This document shows, in pieces, positions 1 to 15,764 of a stretch of 64,000 nucleotides of DNA (positions are counted from its first letter, which is position 1; every line of letters starts with the position of its first letter). The position numbers were made by a program, and so were the translations under genes. Below the pieces are notes generated by a model that saw only the letters and a list, made by a program, of their open reading frames with translations, was not told the origin of the DNA and ran no database searches. The DNA is from Acidobacteriota bacterium (lineage in GTDB: Bacteria > Acidobacteriota > Vicinamibacteria > Vicinamibacterales > JAFNAJ01), in contig JAHDVP010000003.1 in the NCBI GenBank assembly GCA_023384575.1, positions 192,591 to 256,590 on the forward strand. Direction: 5' to 3'.

Positions 1-162
1 ACGCGCGACCTTGCGCAGAGCCGAGTTCGGCTTCTTCGGCGTCTGGGTGAACACCCGGACGCACACGCCACGCTTCTGGGGGCTCTGCTGGAGAGCCGGG
101 CTCTTCGTCTTGGTCGCGACCTTGTCGCGCCCCTTGCGCACGAGCTGACTGATCGTCGGCAC
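1..162 (-). CDS. rpsL: Ribosomal protein S12, 5' part of gene (runs off the window)
   Basis: This is the N-terminal 54 residues of ribosomal protein S12, the decoding-centre protein of the 30S subunit. The protein opens with [11 protein letters not shown] and contains the family block [12 protein letters not shown] at the window edge. The start is taken as GTG at 162-160 because it gives the family N-terminus (start codon, then P-T-I) and a GGTGGAG Shine-Dalgarno lies five bases upstream; a second GTG two codons earlier is less likely. The rest of the gene, and probably rpsG and fusA, lies beyond position 1. rpsL usually follows rpoC directly, but here about 5 kb of other genes intervene, and rpsL appears to have its own promoter and a leader of about 290 bases. 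Confidence 0.97.
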   Translation of the reverse strand, partial: MPTISQLVRKGRDKVATKTKSPALQQSPQKRGVCVRVFTQTPKKPNSALRKVAR

Positions 163-380
163 AGACACTCCACCGGCGCCGCTTCCGCGAACGCCCTGCT
201 CGACCGGCACGCGCCGGCCTCGAAAACGTCAGCAGGCCTCGCCGGCGGGCAGCCAGCCCCCCGGACGAAGCGTCCCGAGCCTTGAAGCGCGACCAGCGGC
301 CGCCGCCTGGCACTCGGAACCGGTTACCCTACTCGATGAATGGTCGTCGTTGGCGCGCCCACACGGCCGCCAGCGGGGAA

Positions 381-447
381 GGGGCCCGTCGGCGTCCGAC
401 GGCCCTGTCTTCCAGACGGGGGGGACCAGATAGGGTGTCCTGGCCCC
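381..447 (-). ncRNA. Candidate structured leader RNA element upstream of rpsL
   Basis: A short closing helix (381-385 with 443-447, GGGGC/GCCCC) encloses three hairpins: 386-392 with 396-402 (seven perfect pairs, CCGTCGG/CCGACGG), 403-410 with 414-421, and 423-426 with 437-440. On the minus strand the middle hairpin contains one A-C mismatch. On the plus strand that position is a G-U pair, so the functional strand is not settled. The element lies immediately downstream of the inferred rpsL start point. It may be an autoregulatory ribosomal-protein leader, but I do not recognise it as a known family. Confidence 0.4.
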
Positions 448-461
448 GCCAAAACCTGTCG

Positions 462-490
462 AGTCTATCACGACGCGAATGCGAACTCAA
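462..490 (-). promoter_or_regulatory. Probable sigma-70 promoter for rpsL (str operon)
   Basis: On the minus strand a TTGAGT -35 box (490-485) and a TAGACT -10 box (467-462) are separated by exactly 17 bases. Transcription would begin near 455, giving an untranslated leader of roughly 290 nucleotides before rpsL. Box quality is good for a GC-rich genome, but no transcript data are available. Confidence 0.6.
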
Positions 491-579
491 CCGGCTCGCT
501 CGGCCGTCGAGTGGCGCCGCGACCCATGAGTCTACCACGGGACCCCGACCGGGGCCAACCTTCGGCACCCTGCCCGCCG

Positions 580-601
580 AAGGCTTCGCCTCGAAAGCCT
601 T
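580..601 (-). terminator. Possible terminator hairpin after the outer-membrane protein gene
   Basis: The sequence AAGGCTT (580-586) pairs with AAGCCTT (595-601) around an eight-base loop, 37 bases beyond the stop codon of the outer-membrane protein gene on the minus strand. There is no T-tract, so intrinsic termination is uncertain. Confidence 0.35.
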
Positions 602-637
602 GTCAGCTGTGAGCCGTCAGCAATCGACCGCCCACCC

Positions 638-1750
638 TCACCGCCCGATGCGCACCCGCACGCCGAGCATCACCGAGACGATCCGGTCGTCCATCACGGC
701 CTCGCCCCCGTCGAGGTCGTTGCCCTTCAGCTTCGTCCAGCCGACCTCGCCGAACACCGCCACCCACCGGTTCGGCCAGAACTCCGCGCCGCCGCCGAAC
801 TGCCACCCCCATCCCCCGGTCCTGCGCTCGAAGACCTGCGTGGCGCCAGGAATCGTCTGCTCGACCCCGTCAATGCTCCGGACCTGGTCGTCGACGGTCT
901 GGGTGGTCGTCAGCAGCCCCTGATGGTAGTTGGCCCCGCCCTTGCCGTAGATCCGAACGGGGCCCGAGGGAATGCCCAACACGGCAGACATCGTCACGAC
1001 CCGCGCGTCGAGCGAGGACGTGAACCGGTAGGTCGTGCCGCTCCCCTCGGCCGTCACCTCGGCCGGACGGAGCCACGTCGCCTCGGCGGCGAAGAACGGC
1101 TTGAACCAATAGGCCGCGCCGAGCCCGTACCCGACGCCTGAAGCCTCGCTGCTGCAGGTGGGCACGCTGATGCCGCAGGCCTCGGTACCAGCGCTGCCGA
1201 TCCACGTGACCCCCCCCGCCCCGAAGAGGTTCAGGCCCGAGGGCGACTGGTCCCACACACGGGGCGGAAGGTCGGGGTCGAAGGCCCCCTGGCGCAGCAG
1301 CACCCGCGACCTCGGCGGCGTCACGTCGACGACCACGGTGCTCACCGGCCTCAGGACGAAGACACCACCGAGCGTCTGGCGCGTGCAGCCGGCGGGCACC
1401 GGAGGGGCCGAGCGCCCGCGCTCGACGAAGACGACCCGCCGCCGCGCGTCACAGCTGTCGACCAGGATGGCCACAGCCGTCTCGTCCTGCGCCCCTCCGG
1501 GCAGCCGCATCGAGAGCGTGGCATGCCCGCTGGCGTCGGCCGTGGCGGCATCGACTTCCGCCGCGTTCATCACGAGGTCGACCGCCGCACCAGGCGGACT
1601 GTTGCGAACGATGACCGTCTGACCGTACGCCAGGCCGGCGCCGGCCAGCGCATAACAGGCCGCCGCGAGCACGACGAACCGCCACGAGCGTCCCACGATC
1701 CTCACGGCGCATCGGACAAGGGTCGCGCGAACACACCGGGGCCGGGTCAT
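638..1750 (-). CDS. Exported outer-membrane beta-barrel protein
   Basis: A 370-residue exported protein. A hydrophobic signal segment occupies about residues 22-42, with likely cleavage near AYG-QT. About 110 residues of beta-rich, Ig-like sequence follow, then a C-terminal region with alternating hydrophobic and glycine-rich strands (for example GVGYGLGAAYWFKPFFAAEA and WGWQFGGGAEFW) ending in VRVRIGR, typical of small outer-membrane barrels of the OmpW/OmpA-like class. No C-terminal peptidoglycan-binding domain is present. Its ATG overlaps the stop of the FKBP gene by four bases (ATGA), so the two are probably translationally coupled and may act together at the outer membrane. The exact substrate or role cannot be read from the sequence. 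Confidence 0.7.
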   Translation of the reverse strand: MTRPRCVRATLVRCAVRIVGRSWRFVVLAAACYALAGAGLAYGQTVIVRNSPPGAAVDLVMNAAEVDAATADASGHATLSMRLPGGAQDETAVAILVDSCDARRRVVFVERGRSAPPVPAGCTRQTLGGVFVLRPVSTVVVDVTPPRSRVLLRQGAFDPDLPPRVWDQSPSGLNLFGAGGVTWIGSAGTEACGISVPTCSSEASGVGYGLGAAYWFKPFFAAEATWLRPAEVTAEGSGTTYRFTSSLDARVVTMSAVLGIPSGPVRIYGKGGANYHQGLLTTTQTVDDQVRSIDGVEQTIPGATQVFERRTGGWGWQFGGGAEFWPNRWVAVFGEVGWTKLKGNDLDGGEAVMDDRIVSVMLGVRVRIGR

Positions 1751-2223
1751 TCGCCGCCCTCCTCGTCTTCTTCTTCCTCCAGGCCGATGGCCAGCAGTTC
1801 GATATCGAAGACGAGCGTCGCATACGGAGGGATGATGCCATTGCGCACGGCGCCGTAGGCGAGCGACGGCGGAACGACGAGCCGCCGAACGCCGCCGACG
1901 GCCATGCCCGGCAGGCCCTGTTCCCAGCCCCGGATCACCTGACCGAACCCGAGGATGAAGACGTACGGCTCGAGACCTCGCGACGAATCGATCTGGGCAC
2001 CCTTCTGGTCGGGCTTCGATGCGTCATAGAGCCAGCCCGTGTAATGCACCGTGACGATGTCGCCCGAGACCGCGGTCTCGCCGTCGCCGACGACGAGGTC
2101 GGTCGAGCTGAATGGGGCGGCACTCGACGGCGCCGTGGGCGCGTCGACGCACCCGGCGAGCAGGGCGGGGAGCACGAGAACCCCCGCGAACGGACAGACC
2201 GAACGGGACAGGCGCGACAGCAC
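1747..2223 (-). CDS. FKBP-type peptidyl-prolyl isomerase lipoprotein
   Basis: A predicted lipoprotein of about 158 residues that catalyses cis-trans isomerisation of prolyl bonds, probably in the periplasm. A signal peptide ends in the lipobox LLAGC. The FKBP fold follows, with the motifs VHYTGWL, the flap region FILGFGQVIRGWEQGL and the final strand LVFDIELLAI. An unusual acidic tail, EEEEDEEGGE, ends the protein. The GTG at 2223 is preferred (GGAGG seven bases upstream); the neighbouring GTG at 2226 is possible. A longer frame begins at 2295 but would put non-signal sequence before the lipoprotein leader. The gene is coupled to the following outer-membrane protein gene, which fits a role in folding exported proteins. 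Confidence 0.88.
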   Translation of the reverse strand: MLSRLSRSVCPFAGVLVLPALLAGCVDAPTAPSSAAPFSSTDLVVGDGETAVSGDIVTVHYTGWLYDASKPDQKGAQIDSSRGLEPYVFILGFGQVIRGWEQGLPGMAVGGVRRLVVPPSLAYGAVRNGIIPPYATLVFDIELLAIGLEEEEDEEGGE

Positions 2224-2280
2224 CACGCAACCTCCACGGAGGGGAGAAGGACGGAGGACCCGGCCAACGGCCGATCTCTG

Positions 2281-2311
2281 ACGATACTCCGTCACCCCGC
2301 GCCATCGTCAA
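2281..2311 (-). promoter_or_regulatory. Possible promoter for the FKBP / outer-membrane protein pair
   Basis: On the minus strand TTGACG (2311-2306) and TATCGT (2286-2281) are separated by 19 bases, slightly long for sigma-70. The boxes lie about 60 bases before the preferred FKBP start. Confidence 0.35.
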
Positions 2312-2363
2312 GTACAGCGTTCGAACGACCAACAACCACTCGCGAGCCCTGATCCGACAATCT

Positions 2364-2398
2364 GGCTGGCGGCCACAGGCTGGTGGCCGGTGGCCCGC
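2364..2398. repeat. Tandem degenerate heptamers (five units)
   Basis: Five consecutive 7-base units read GGCTGGC, GGCCACA, GGCTGGT, GGCCGGT and GGCCCGC, all beginning GGC. They are in the same 7-base register as the second array at 2462-2524 (98 bases, or 14 units, between the two starts), so the intervening DNA may be a decayed part of one array. Confidence 0.75.
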
Positions 2399-2461
2399 TT
2401 GGCGAACACCCCTACTTCTGGCCAGTTGCCTCCCGTCGCCGGTCGCGAGGTGGGCGATTCG

Positions 2462-2524
2462 TGCTCGAGGCTCACGGCTCACAGCTCCAACGACCACCAA
2501 CCAATGACCACTGACCAACAACCG
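2462..2524. repeat. Tandem degenerate heptamers (nine units)
   Basis: Read on the minus strand from 2524, nine consecutive units all keep a 7-base register. The first is CGGTTGT. Units then take the form TGGTCAG, TGGTCAT, TGGTTGG, TGGTCGT, followed by TGGAGCT, two identical GTGAGCC units and TCGAGCA. The unit consensus changes part way along, from TGGTNNN to GTGAGCC, without losing register. Confidence 0.8.
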
Positions 2525-2575
2525 ATGCCCCTCCCACTCCCGCGCCTCTGGGTCCACGCCGCAACGCGAGCCCTG

Positions 2576-2598
2576 TATAATACTGAGACCTGATCTCA
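2576..2598 (+). promoter_or_regulatory. -10 box and start-site palindrome of the phnDCE-like operon
   Basis: A perfect TATAAT (2576-2581) lies 41 bases before the phnD start. The inferred start point, near 2588, falls inside a palindrome (TGAGA at 2584-2588, TCTCA at 2594-2598) that could bind a repressor. No good -35 hexamer is visible at the expected spacing, so expression may need an activator. Confidence 0.5.
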
Positions 2599-2622
2599 TT
2601 TCCCCTTCTCCCCAGGCCCCCG

Positions 2623-3567
2623 ATGACCTTCCGTACACTCTGTCTCCTGTCCTTGGCGGTGCCGCTGGCGCTTGCCGCGTGCTCGCCCTCCACCACGTCG
2701 CCAGCCCCGGTGCGGCTGGTCGTCGCCATCCAGCCGACCCTGGCCGCCGATGAGATGCTCGAAAAGGCGCGGCCGCTCGAGGCGTGGCTCGAACAGGCGC
2801 TGCCCGGCACCGACGTCCAGATCTACGTGCCACTCAGCCAGGCCGGCGTGATCGAGGCGCTGCGCTTCGGCCAGGCGCACGTCGCCTTCATGGGCGCATG
2901 GCCGGCATACCTCGCCTCGCGACTCGGTGGAGCGGAGCTCGCGCTCGCCGAGGTCCGCGAGGTGCTCATCGACGACGAGCCCGTCCACGAGACCTTCTAC
3001 TTCTCATACTGGGTCGTGCCACAGGGGAGCGCGGCGAAGACGCTGACCGATCTCCAGGGCCGCCGCGCGTGCTTCCCGAGCCCCATCTCGACGTCGGGCT
3101 ACGTCGCCCCGCTGGGCCGCCTCGTCGAGCTCGGCCTGGTGACGAAGCCCGACGGCGGCGAAGCCGACCCCGCCAGCTTCTTCGGCGAGGTACGGTTCGG
3201 CGGCGGTTACGCGCAGTGCTGGGAGGCCCTGAAGGGCGGGCAGGTCGACGTGACGGTCATTGCGGGCGACGTCCCGGCCACGCTGTACAAGGACGTGCTG
3301 GCCGAGACGCGGGTCGTCGAGCGACAGGGGCCGATCCCCTCGCACGCGGTGCTGCTCAGCCGCGAGTTCGAAGGACCGCTGCGCCAGCAGGTCGTCGACG
3401 CGCTGCTGCGCCTGGGCGACGAGGAGCACCGGCCCCTCATGCGCCAGTTCGTGTCGGGCATCTTCGTCGGCTTCGAGCGGTCCGACGCCGACACGCACCT
3501 CGCGCAGCTGCGAACGTACCTCGACCAGGGAGGCCTGCGCTTCACCGAGCGCCTCGCCACGCCATGA
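2623..3567 (+). CDS. phnD: Phosphate/phosphonate-type ABC transporter substrate-binding lipoprotein
   Basis: A 314-residue lipoprotein of the PhnD/PtxB family that captures an oxyanion or phosphonate-like ligand outside the inner membrane and delivers it to the PhnCE-type transporter. The signal peptide ends in ALAAC, with the lipidated cysteine at residue 20. The mature part keeps the family pattern VVAIQPTLAADEM near the N-terminus, RFGQAHVAFMGAWPAYL, SPISTSGYVAPLGRLVELGL and a C-terminal periplasmic binding lobe. Its stop overlaps the next ATG (ATGA). Family members bind phosphonates, phosphite or phosphate. No C-P lyase, phosphonatase or phosphite dehydrogenase gene is in the window, so the ligand is unknown. 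Confidence 0.9.
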   Translation: MTFRTLCLLSLAVPLALAACSPSTTSPAPVRLVVAIQPTLAADEMLEKARPLEAWLEQALPGTDVQIYVPLSQAGVIEALRFGQAHVAFMGAWPAYLASRLGGAELALAEVREVLIDDEPVHETFYFSYWVVPQGSAAKTLTDLQGRRACFPSPISTSGYVAPLGRLVELGLVTKPDGGEADPASFFGEVRFGGGYAQCWEALKGGQVDVTVIAGDVPATLYKDVLAETRVVERQGPIPSHAVLLSREFEGPLRQQVVDALLRLGDEEHRPLMRQFVSGIFVGFERSDADTHLAQLRTYLDQGGLRFTERLATP

Positions 3568-4289
3568 TCGCGCTGCGCGCCGAGCACGTCTCCTTCGCCT
3601 ACCGCGACCGACACTGGGTCGTCGACGACGTCACGCTCGAGGTCCCGGCGGGCGGCTGCCTCGTCGTGCTCGGGCCGTCGGGATCGGGCAAGACGACGCT
3701 GGTGAAGGTGCTGGCGGGCCTGCGCGTGCCCCAGCGCGGCTCGATCGAGGTGCTCGGCGCGCGGCTTGGGCCCGGAGCCGCCGGCCCGCGCTCGCAGGTT
3801 GGCTACATCCCGCAGCAGCTCGGACTCGTTCGCAGCCTCTCGGCTCTCGACAACGTCCTCGTCGGCGGCCTCGGCCGCGCGTCGGGTCTCGGCCCGCTGT
3901 TTGGGTGGTTTCCGCGACGGGAGCGCGCGCGGGCGCTCGAGCTGCTCGACTTCCTCGGCGTCGCCGACAAGGCGGACGATCAGGTGTTCAGGCTGAGCGG
4001 CGGGCAGCGGCAGCGCGTGGCCATCGCGCGCACCCTGTTCCAGCGACCGCAGGTGGTGCTGGCCGACGAGTTCGTCTCCGACCTCGACCTGCCTCGCGCG
4101 AAGCAGGTGTTGACGGCCATGCGCGACCTCGGGCGTCGCGAAGGCATCGCCCTCGTCGTGAACCTGCACGACATCCCGCTCGTCGGCGATCTCGATGGAG
4201 AAGTCATCATCCTTCGCGAGGGGCGCATCGTGCACCGGGGCCGGACGTCGGCGGTGGACGAGACACTCGCCTGCGCGGTGATGGCATGA
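3564..4289 (+). CDS. phnC: Phosphonate-type ABC transporter ATP-binding protein
   Basis: A 241-residue ABC ATPase that powers the PhnDCE-type importer at the cytoplasmic face. The Walker A motif GPSGSGKTT is at residues 37-45, the signature LSGGQ at 144-148, the Walker B region ends in LADE at 166-169 and the switch histidine is in NLHD at about 200-203. The ATG at 3564 is chosen because it overlaps the phnD stop as ATGA and gives a normal family N-terminus (IALRAEHVSFAYRDR). The frame stays open further upstream but only as a shadow of phnD. The 3' end overlaps phnE in the same ATGA fashion, so the three products are likely made in fixed proportion. Confidence 0.92.
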   Translation: MIALRAEHVSFAYRDRHWVVDDVTLEVPAGGCLVVLGPSGSGKTTLVKVLAGLRVPQRGSIEVLGARLGPGAAGPRSQVGYIPQQLGLVRSLSALDNVLVGGLGRASGLGPLFGWFPRRERARALELLDFLGVADKADDQVFRLSGGQRQRVAIARTLFQRPQVVLADEFVSDLDLPRAKQVLTAMRDLGRREGIALVVNLHDIPLVGDLDGEVIILREGRIVHRGRTSAVDETLACAVMA

Positions 4290-5068
4290 GCGGAGCCGGG
4301 CGGGGTGGTCGGCTTGCGCCCGCCCTGCTTCCGCTGGCGACGCTGGCGCTGCTCGTCGTCGTCCTCGGACGCCTCGGGCTGTTCGACGGCGCGCGGCTGT
4401 CGCGCGGCGCACGCAACCTCGTCGAGTTCCTGCGGGGCACCGTGCCGCCCGACACCGGCATCCTGCCGGTCGCGGCTGGCGCGCTCGTCGAGTCGATCGA
4501 GATGGCGTTTGCCGGCAGCCTGCTGGGATTCGCCCTCGCCCTGCCGCTCGGCCTGCTGGGCACGCGGACGCTGTTCCCGCTGCCCGTGGTCGTCGCCGTG
4601 CGCGTGCTCGTCGGCGCCGTCCGCACCATTCCGTCGCTGCTCTGGGCCGTGATCTTCGTCGTCGTCGTCGGGCTGGGCCCGCTCGCCGGCACGCTGGCGC
4701 TCGCCGTCTACACGGTGGGGTTTCTCGGCAAGCTGTACGCGGAGTTCTTCGACGGCGTCGACCCCGAGGTGCTCGAGGCCGTCCGGGGCGTCGGCGCGCG
4801 CCGCTGGCACCTCGCGCGGTTCGTGGTCTGGCCCGAGTCGGCCAATCAGGTGCTGAGCCAGCTGGTCTTCATGTTTGAATACAACGTCCGTGCCTCGGCC
4901 ATCGTCGGCCTCGTCGGCGCCGGCGGCATCGGCTTCTACCTGAATGCCTACATCAACACGCTGAACTACCCGCGTGTCGCCACGATCCTGCTCATGATCC
5001 TCGGGCTCGTGCTGCTGATGGACGTCGTCAGCACGAGGGTGCGACAGCGGTACCTGCTGAGGGGGTGA
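4286..5068 (+). CDS. phnE: Phosphonate-type ABC transporter permease
   Basis: A 260-residue inner-membrane permease with about six hydrophobic segments. The cytoplasmic coupling loop carries EAVRGVGARRWHLARFV, the binding-protein-dependent permease (EAA-type) motif, at about residues 160-176. The C-terminal part includes SAIVGLVGAGGIGFYLNAYI, typical of PhnE/PtxC. The ATG at 4286 overlaps the phnC stop. The gene ends 121 bases from the convergent rpoC stop, with two hairpins between. The complete D-C-E set makes a self-sufficient importer, and its placement between rpoC and rpsL is unusual. Confidence 0.9.
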   Translation: MSGAGRGGRLAPALLPLATLALLVVVLGRLGLFDGARLSRGARNLVEFLRGTVPPDTGILPVAAGALVESIEMAFAGSLLGFALALPLGLLGTRTLFPLPVVVAVRVLVGAVRTIPSLLWAVIFVVVVGLGPLAGTLALAVYTVGFLGKLYAEFFDGVDPEVLEAVRGVGARRWHLARFVVWPESANQVLSQLVFMFEYNVRASAIVGLVGAGGIGFYLNAYINTLNYPRVATILLMILGLVLLMDVVSTRVRQRYLLRG

Positions 5069-5075
5069 ACGCCTC

Positions 5076-5093
5076 GGACGACTCCTGTCGTCC
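5076..5093. terminator. Hairpin after phnE
   Basis: GGACGAC (5076-5082) and GTCGTCC (5087-5093) form a seven-pair stem with a TCCT loop, eight bases after the phnE stop. There is no T-tract. It may act with the second hairpin at 5127-5158 as a barrier between convergent transcripts. Confidence 0.4.
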
Positions 5094-5126
5094 GGGTCCG
5101 AACGAGGTGGACGTCCGTACGCGAGA

Positions 5127-5158
5127 CGCGGGGTGAGTCGGCAAGGACCCACCCCGCG
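5127..5158. terminator. Candidate bidirectional terminator between phnE and rpoC
   Basis: CGCGGGGTG (5127-5135) pairs with CACCCCGCG (5150-5158), nine perfect base pairs around a 14-base loop. It lies 31 bases beyond the rpoC stop and 58 beyond the phnE stop, in a convergent gap, which fits terminator function from both sides. No T-tract follows on either strand. Confidence 0.45.
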
Positions 5159-5189
5159 CGATGCCCGACGGCGGGCGCGCGGCCCGCCC

Positions 5190-9422
<4,233 letters not shown>

Positions 9423-9433
9423 GGAATCTCTCT

Positions 9434-9461
9434 GGCTCCGGGCTATGGGCTACGGGCTGCG
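9434..9461. repeat. Tandem heptamers between rpoB and rpoC
   Basis: Four consecutive units read GGCTCCG, GGCTATG, GGCTACG and GGCTGCG on the plus strand, in the 80-base space between the rpoB stop and the rpoC start. The array lies in the untranslated part of the rpoBC transcript. Confidence 0.7.
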
Positions 9462-9502
9462 AACCACGGACGAGCGGGCGAGGCGCGGGGCCCCGCCCAC
9501 CG

Positions 9503-13807
<4,305 letters not shown>

Positions 13808-13929
13808 GCTAGGAGATCCCAACTCCGGTTGCCGGATCGAACACCAACGCCCCGGTGCCCCGCGGCGGGGCGTCCCCCGCGTCACGCCGGGATGCCGCAC
13901 CGGCACCCCGACGCCACGGGACACGCGCG

Positions 13930-13945
13930 CCCGGACGGGTCCGGG
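13930..13945 (-). promoter_or_regulatory. Hairpin in the rplL-rpoB spacer, possible attenuator
   Basis: CCCGGA (13930-13935) pairs with TCCGGG (13940-13945) around a CGGG loop, 24 bases beyond the rplL stop and well before rpoB. The spacer of 162 bases is the longest between rplK and rpoB. In E. coli a partial terminator and RNase III site between rplL and rpoB sets the ratio of ribosomal protein to polymerase, and this hairpin may do the same. That role is inferred from position only. Confidence 0.3.
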
Positions 13946-13969
13946 GCACGGGCGGCCCCACGGGCGCGC

Positions 13970-14359
13970 CTACTTGATCTCGACCTTGGCGCCGACTTCC
14001 TCGAACTTCTTGCGAATCGACTCGGCCTCGTCCTTCGACACGGCCTCCTTGATCGGCTTCGGCGCGCTCTCGACGAGGTCCTTGGCTTCCTTCAGCCCGA
14101 GGTTCGTCACCTCGCGCACGACCTTGATCACGTTGATCTTCTTGTCGCCGATGTCCGACAGGATCACGTTGAACTCGGTCTGCTCCTCGACGGCCGCCGC
14201 GGCCGGCGCCGCGCCGCCGCCCATCGGCATCGCCATCGGCATCGCCGCCGCCGCCGAGACGCCGAGCTCCGTCTCGAGCGCCTTGACGAGCTGCGAGAGC
14301 TCGAGCACCGAGATGTTCTTGATGTAGTCGATCACCTGCTGCTGATTCACTTCGGCCAT
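13970..14359 (-). CDS. rplL: Ribosomal protein L7/L12
   Basis: The 129-residue stalk protein of the 50S subunit, which recruits translation GTPases. The N-terminal dimerisation domain ([20 protein letters not shown]) is followed by an alanine/methionine-rich hinge at about residues 36-57. The C-terminal domain keeps the factor-binding helix, [20 protein letters not shown]. It lies 38 bases after rplJ in the same transcript; L10 and L12 assemble together as the stalk. Confidence 0.98.
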   Translation of the reverse strand: MAEVNQQQVIDYIKNISVLELSQLVKALETELGVSAAAAMPMAMPMGGGAAPAAAAVEEQTEFNVILSDIGDKKINVIKVVREVTNLGLKEAKDLVESAPKPIKEAVSKDEAESIRKKFEEVGAKVEIK

Positions 14360-14397
14360 GACTCTCTTGACTCCTTGCTGCTGAACGTCGTGGGTCG

Positions 14398-14928
14398 CTA
14401 TGCGCTGTCGCTCTTCTTCTTCTCCGCCTGCACCAGCACGCTCATCAAGTCGCGAGGCGCCGCGTTCAGCACACTGACGATCTGAACCATCGGGGCCTGC
14501 AGCACGAAGAGGAGCTTGGCGTACAGCTCGGGCTTGCCGGGCAGGCTCGCCAGGTCGGCCACGTCGGCCACCCCGAGCGTCTGCCCCTGCACCACCGCCG
14601 CCTTGATGGCGAGCGCCGGCGCGGTCTTGGCGAACGTCGTCAGCACCTTGGCCAGCGCCACCGGGTCGTCGCCCGCGTAGGCCACGGCGGTCGCCCCCTC
14701 GAAGTGCCGGTCGAGCACCTCGAAGGGCGTCCCCTTGATCGCACGCTTCGCCAGCGTGTTCTTGACCACCCGGTACTCCGCCCGCGCGGCGCGCACCTGG
14801 CGCCGGAGCTCGGTGACCTCCGGGACCTTCAACCCCTTGAACTCGAGCAGGATGGCGCTTTCGGTGTGCCCGAACGCCCGCTCGAGTTGCTCGAGTTCCT
14901 GTTCCTTGTCCGCTCGCGTGACTGCCAT
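14398..14928 (-). CDS. rplJ: Ribosomal protein L10
   Basis: The 176-residue base of the ribosomal stalk. The N-terminal RNA-binding domain includes [18 protein letters not shown] and [12 protein letters not shown]. The C-terminal helix that carries L12 dimers ends the protein. Only 51 bases separate it from rplA, too little for the large L10 autoregulatory leader seen in many bacteria, so any control by L10 would have to use another site. Confidence 0.98.
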   Translation of the reverse strand: MAVTRADKEQELEQLERAFGHTESAILLEFKGLKVPEVTELRRQVRAARAEYRVVKNTLAKRAIKGTPFEVLDRHFEGATAVAYAGDDPVALAKVLTTFAKTAPALAIKAAVVQGQTLGVADVADLASLPGKPELYAKLLFVLQAPMVQIVSVLNAAPRDLMSVLVQAEKKKSDSA

Positions 14929-14979
14929 GACTTCTGATCCCCTACCCTTCGACTCTCCGGGTGTCGCGGTCCCGCGGCC

Positions 14980-15684
14980 CTAGTGCTTCACCGCCGCCTC
15001 GACCGCCAGCGCATCGAGGCGCACCCCCGGGCCCATGGTCGACGACAGCGCGAGCCCCTTCACGTACTTGCCCTTGGCGGCAGCCGGCTTCGCCTTCACG
15101 ACGCTGTCGACGAGCGCCCGGGCGTTGTCGGCCAGCTTCGCGGTGCCAAACGAGATCTTCCCGATGGGGGCGTGCACGATCCCGGTCTTCTCGACGCGGA
15201 ACTCGACCTTGCCCGCCTTGATCTCGCCGACCGCCCTGGCAATGTCGGTCGTCACCGTGCCCGTCTTCGGGTTCGGCATCAGCCCGCGCGGGCCGAGCAC
15301 CTTGCCGAGCCGCCCGACCGCCCGCATCATGTCGGGCGTCGCCACCACCGCGTCGAAGTCGAGCCAGCCGCCCTGGATCTTCTCGACGACCTCCTCGCCC
15401 CCGACCACGTCGGCGCCCGCCTCCTCGGCCTCCTTCTGCTTCTCGGCGCCGGCGATGACGAGCACGCGCTTCGACTTGCCGAGCCCGTGCGGCAGCACGA
15501 CCGTGCCGCGCACCATCTGGTCGGCGTGCTTGGGGTCGACGCCGAGGCGGATGGCGAGCTCGACCGTCTCGTCGAAGCGGGCGTACGTGAGCTTCTGCAC
15601 GAGGTCGATGCCTTCCTCGAGGCCGTAGAGCCGGTCCTCGACCTGCGCCGACGCCGCGCGGAACTTCTTGCCTGTCCTGGGCAT
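14980..15684 (-). CDS. rplA: Ribosomal protein L1
   Basis: A 234-residue protein of the L1 stalk that helps E-site tRNA release. It contains [16 protein letters not shown] and the signature [18 protein letters not shown] at 15684 is selected because GGAGG lies five bases upstream and the protein then begins [10 protein letters not shown], the family form. A longer open frame back to 15840 overlaps rplK and is not used. L1 commonly represses rplK-rplA by binding the leader, but the leader here was not resolved. Confidence 0.98.
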   Translation of the reverse strand: MPRTGKKFRAASAQVEDRLYGLEEGIDLVQKLTYARFDETVELAIRLGVDPKHADQMVRGTVVLPHGLGKSKRVLVIAGAEKQKEAEEAGADVVGGEEVVEKIQGGWLDFDAVVATPDMMRAVGRLGKVLGPRGLMPNPKTGTVTTDIARAVGEIKAGKVEFRVEKTGIVHAPIGKISFGTAKLADNARALVDSVVKAKPAAAKGKYVKGLALSSTMGPGVRLDALAVEAAVKH

Positions 15685-15764
15685 GATCACCTCCGTGGTC
15701 CCAGCGGGTGCCGCGCACCCTCCCACAGCCGGGTTGTCGAACGGCCCGGGCGCGCGCGCCCGGG

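Larger units (their letters stand above)
163..637. other. Non-coding region between the outer-membrane protein gene and rpsL
   Basis: This stretch of 475 bases has no convincing gene. It holds the rpsL promoter (462-490), the folded element (381-447), a hairpin that could end the upstream gene (580-601) and, at 603-623, three imperfect heptamers of the TCAGCTG / TGAGCCG type that resemble the intergenic repeats found elsewhere in the window. Open frames crossing it have no recognisable protein features. Confidence 0.6.
2224..2622. other. Divergent intergenic region with promoters and heptamer repeats
   Basis: This 399-base space separates the minus-strand FKBP gene from the plus-strand transporter operon. 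It contains a possible promoter for FKBP (2281-2311), two clean runs of 7-bp repeats (2364-2398 and 2462-2524), a TATAAT box at 2576-2581 and a small palindrome at 2584-2598. No gene is supported within it. Confidence 0.7.

Noticed and set aside
381..451. A tRNA-Gly (UCC)-like shape on the plus strand
   Set aside because: An anticodon-like arm (CCTGT, loop CTTCCAG, ACGGG) and a terminal GCCA are present, but there is no canonical D-loop, no TTCNANT T-loop and the T-stem does not pair. It is treated as part of a folded leader.
282..923. A 213-codon plus-strand frame across the rpsL upstream region
   Set aside because: It overlaps the outer-membrane protein gene antisense, is arginine/serine/proline-rich and shows no motif or ribosome-binding site.
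2623..5068. A phosphonate degradation operon
   Set aside because: Only transport genes are present. No C-P lyase, phosphonatase or phosphite oxidase gene is seen, so degradation cannot be claimed.
14929..14979. An L10-binding leader before rplJ
   Set aside because: The gap is 51 bases, too short for the known L10 leader, and no kink-turn-like structure was seen.
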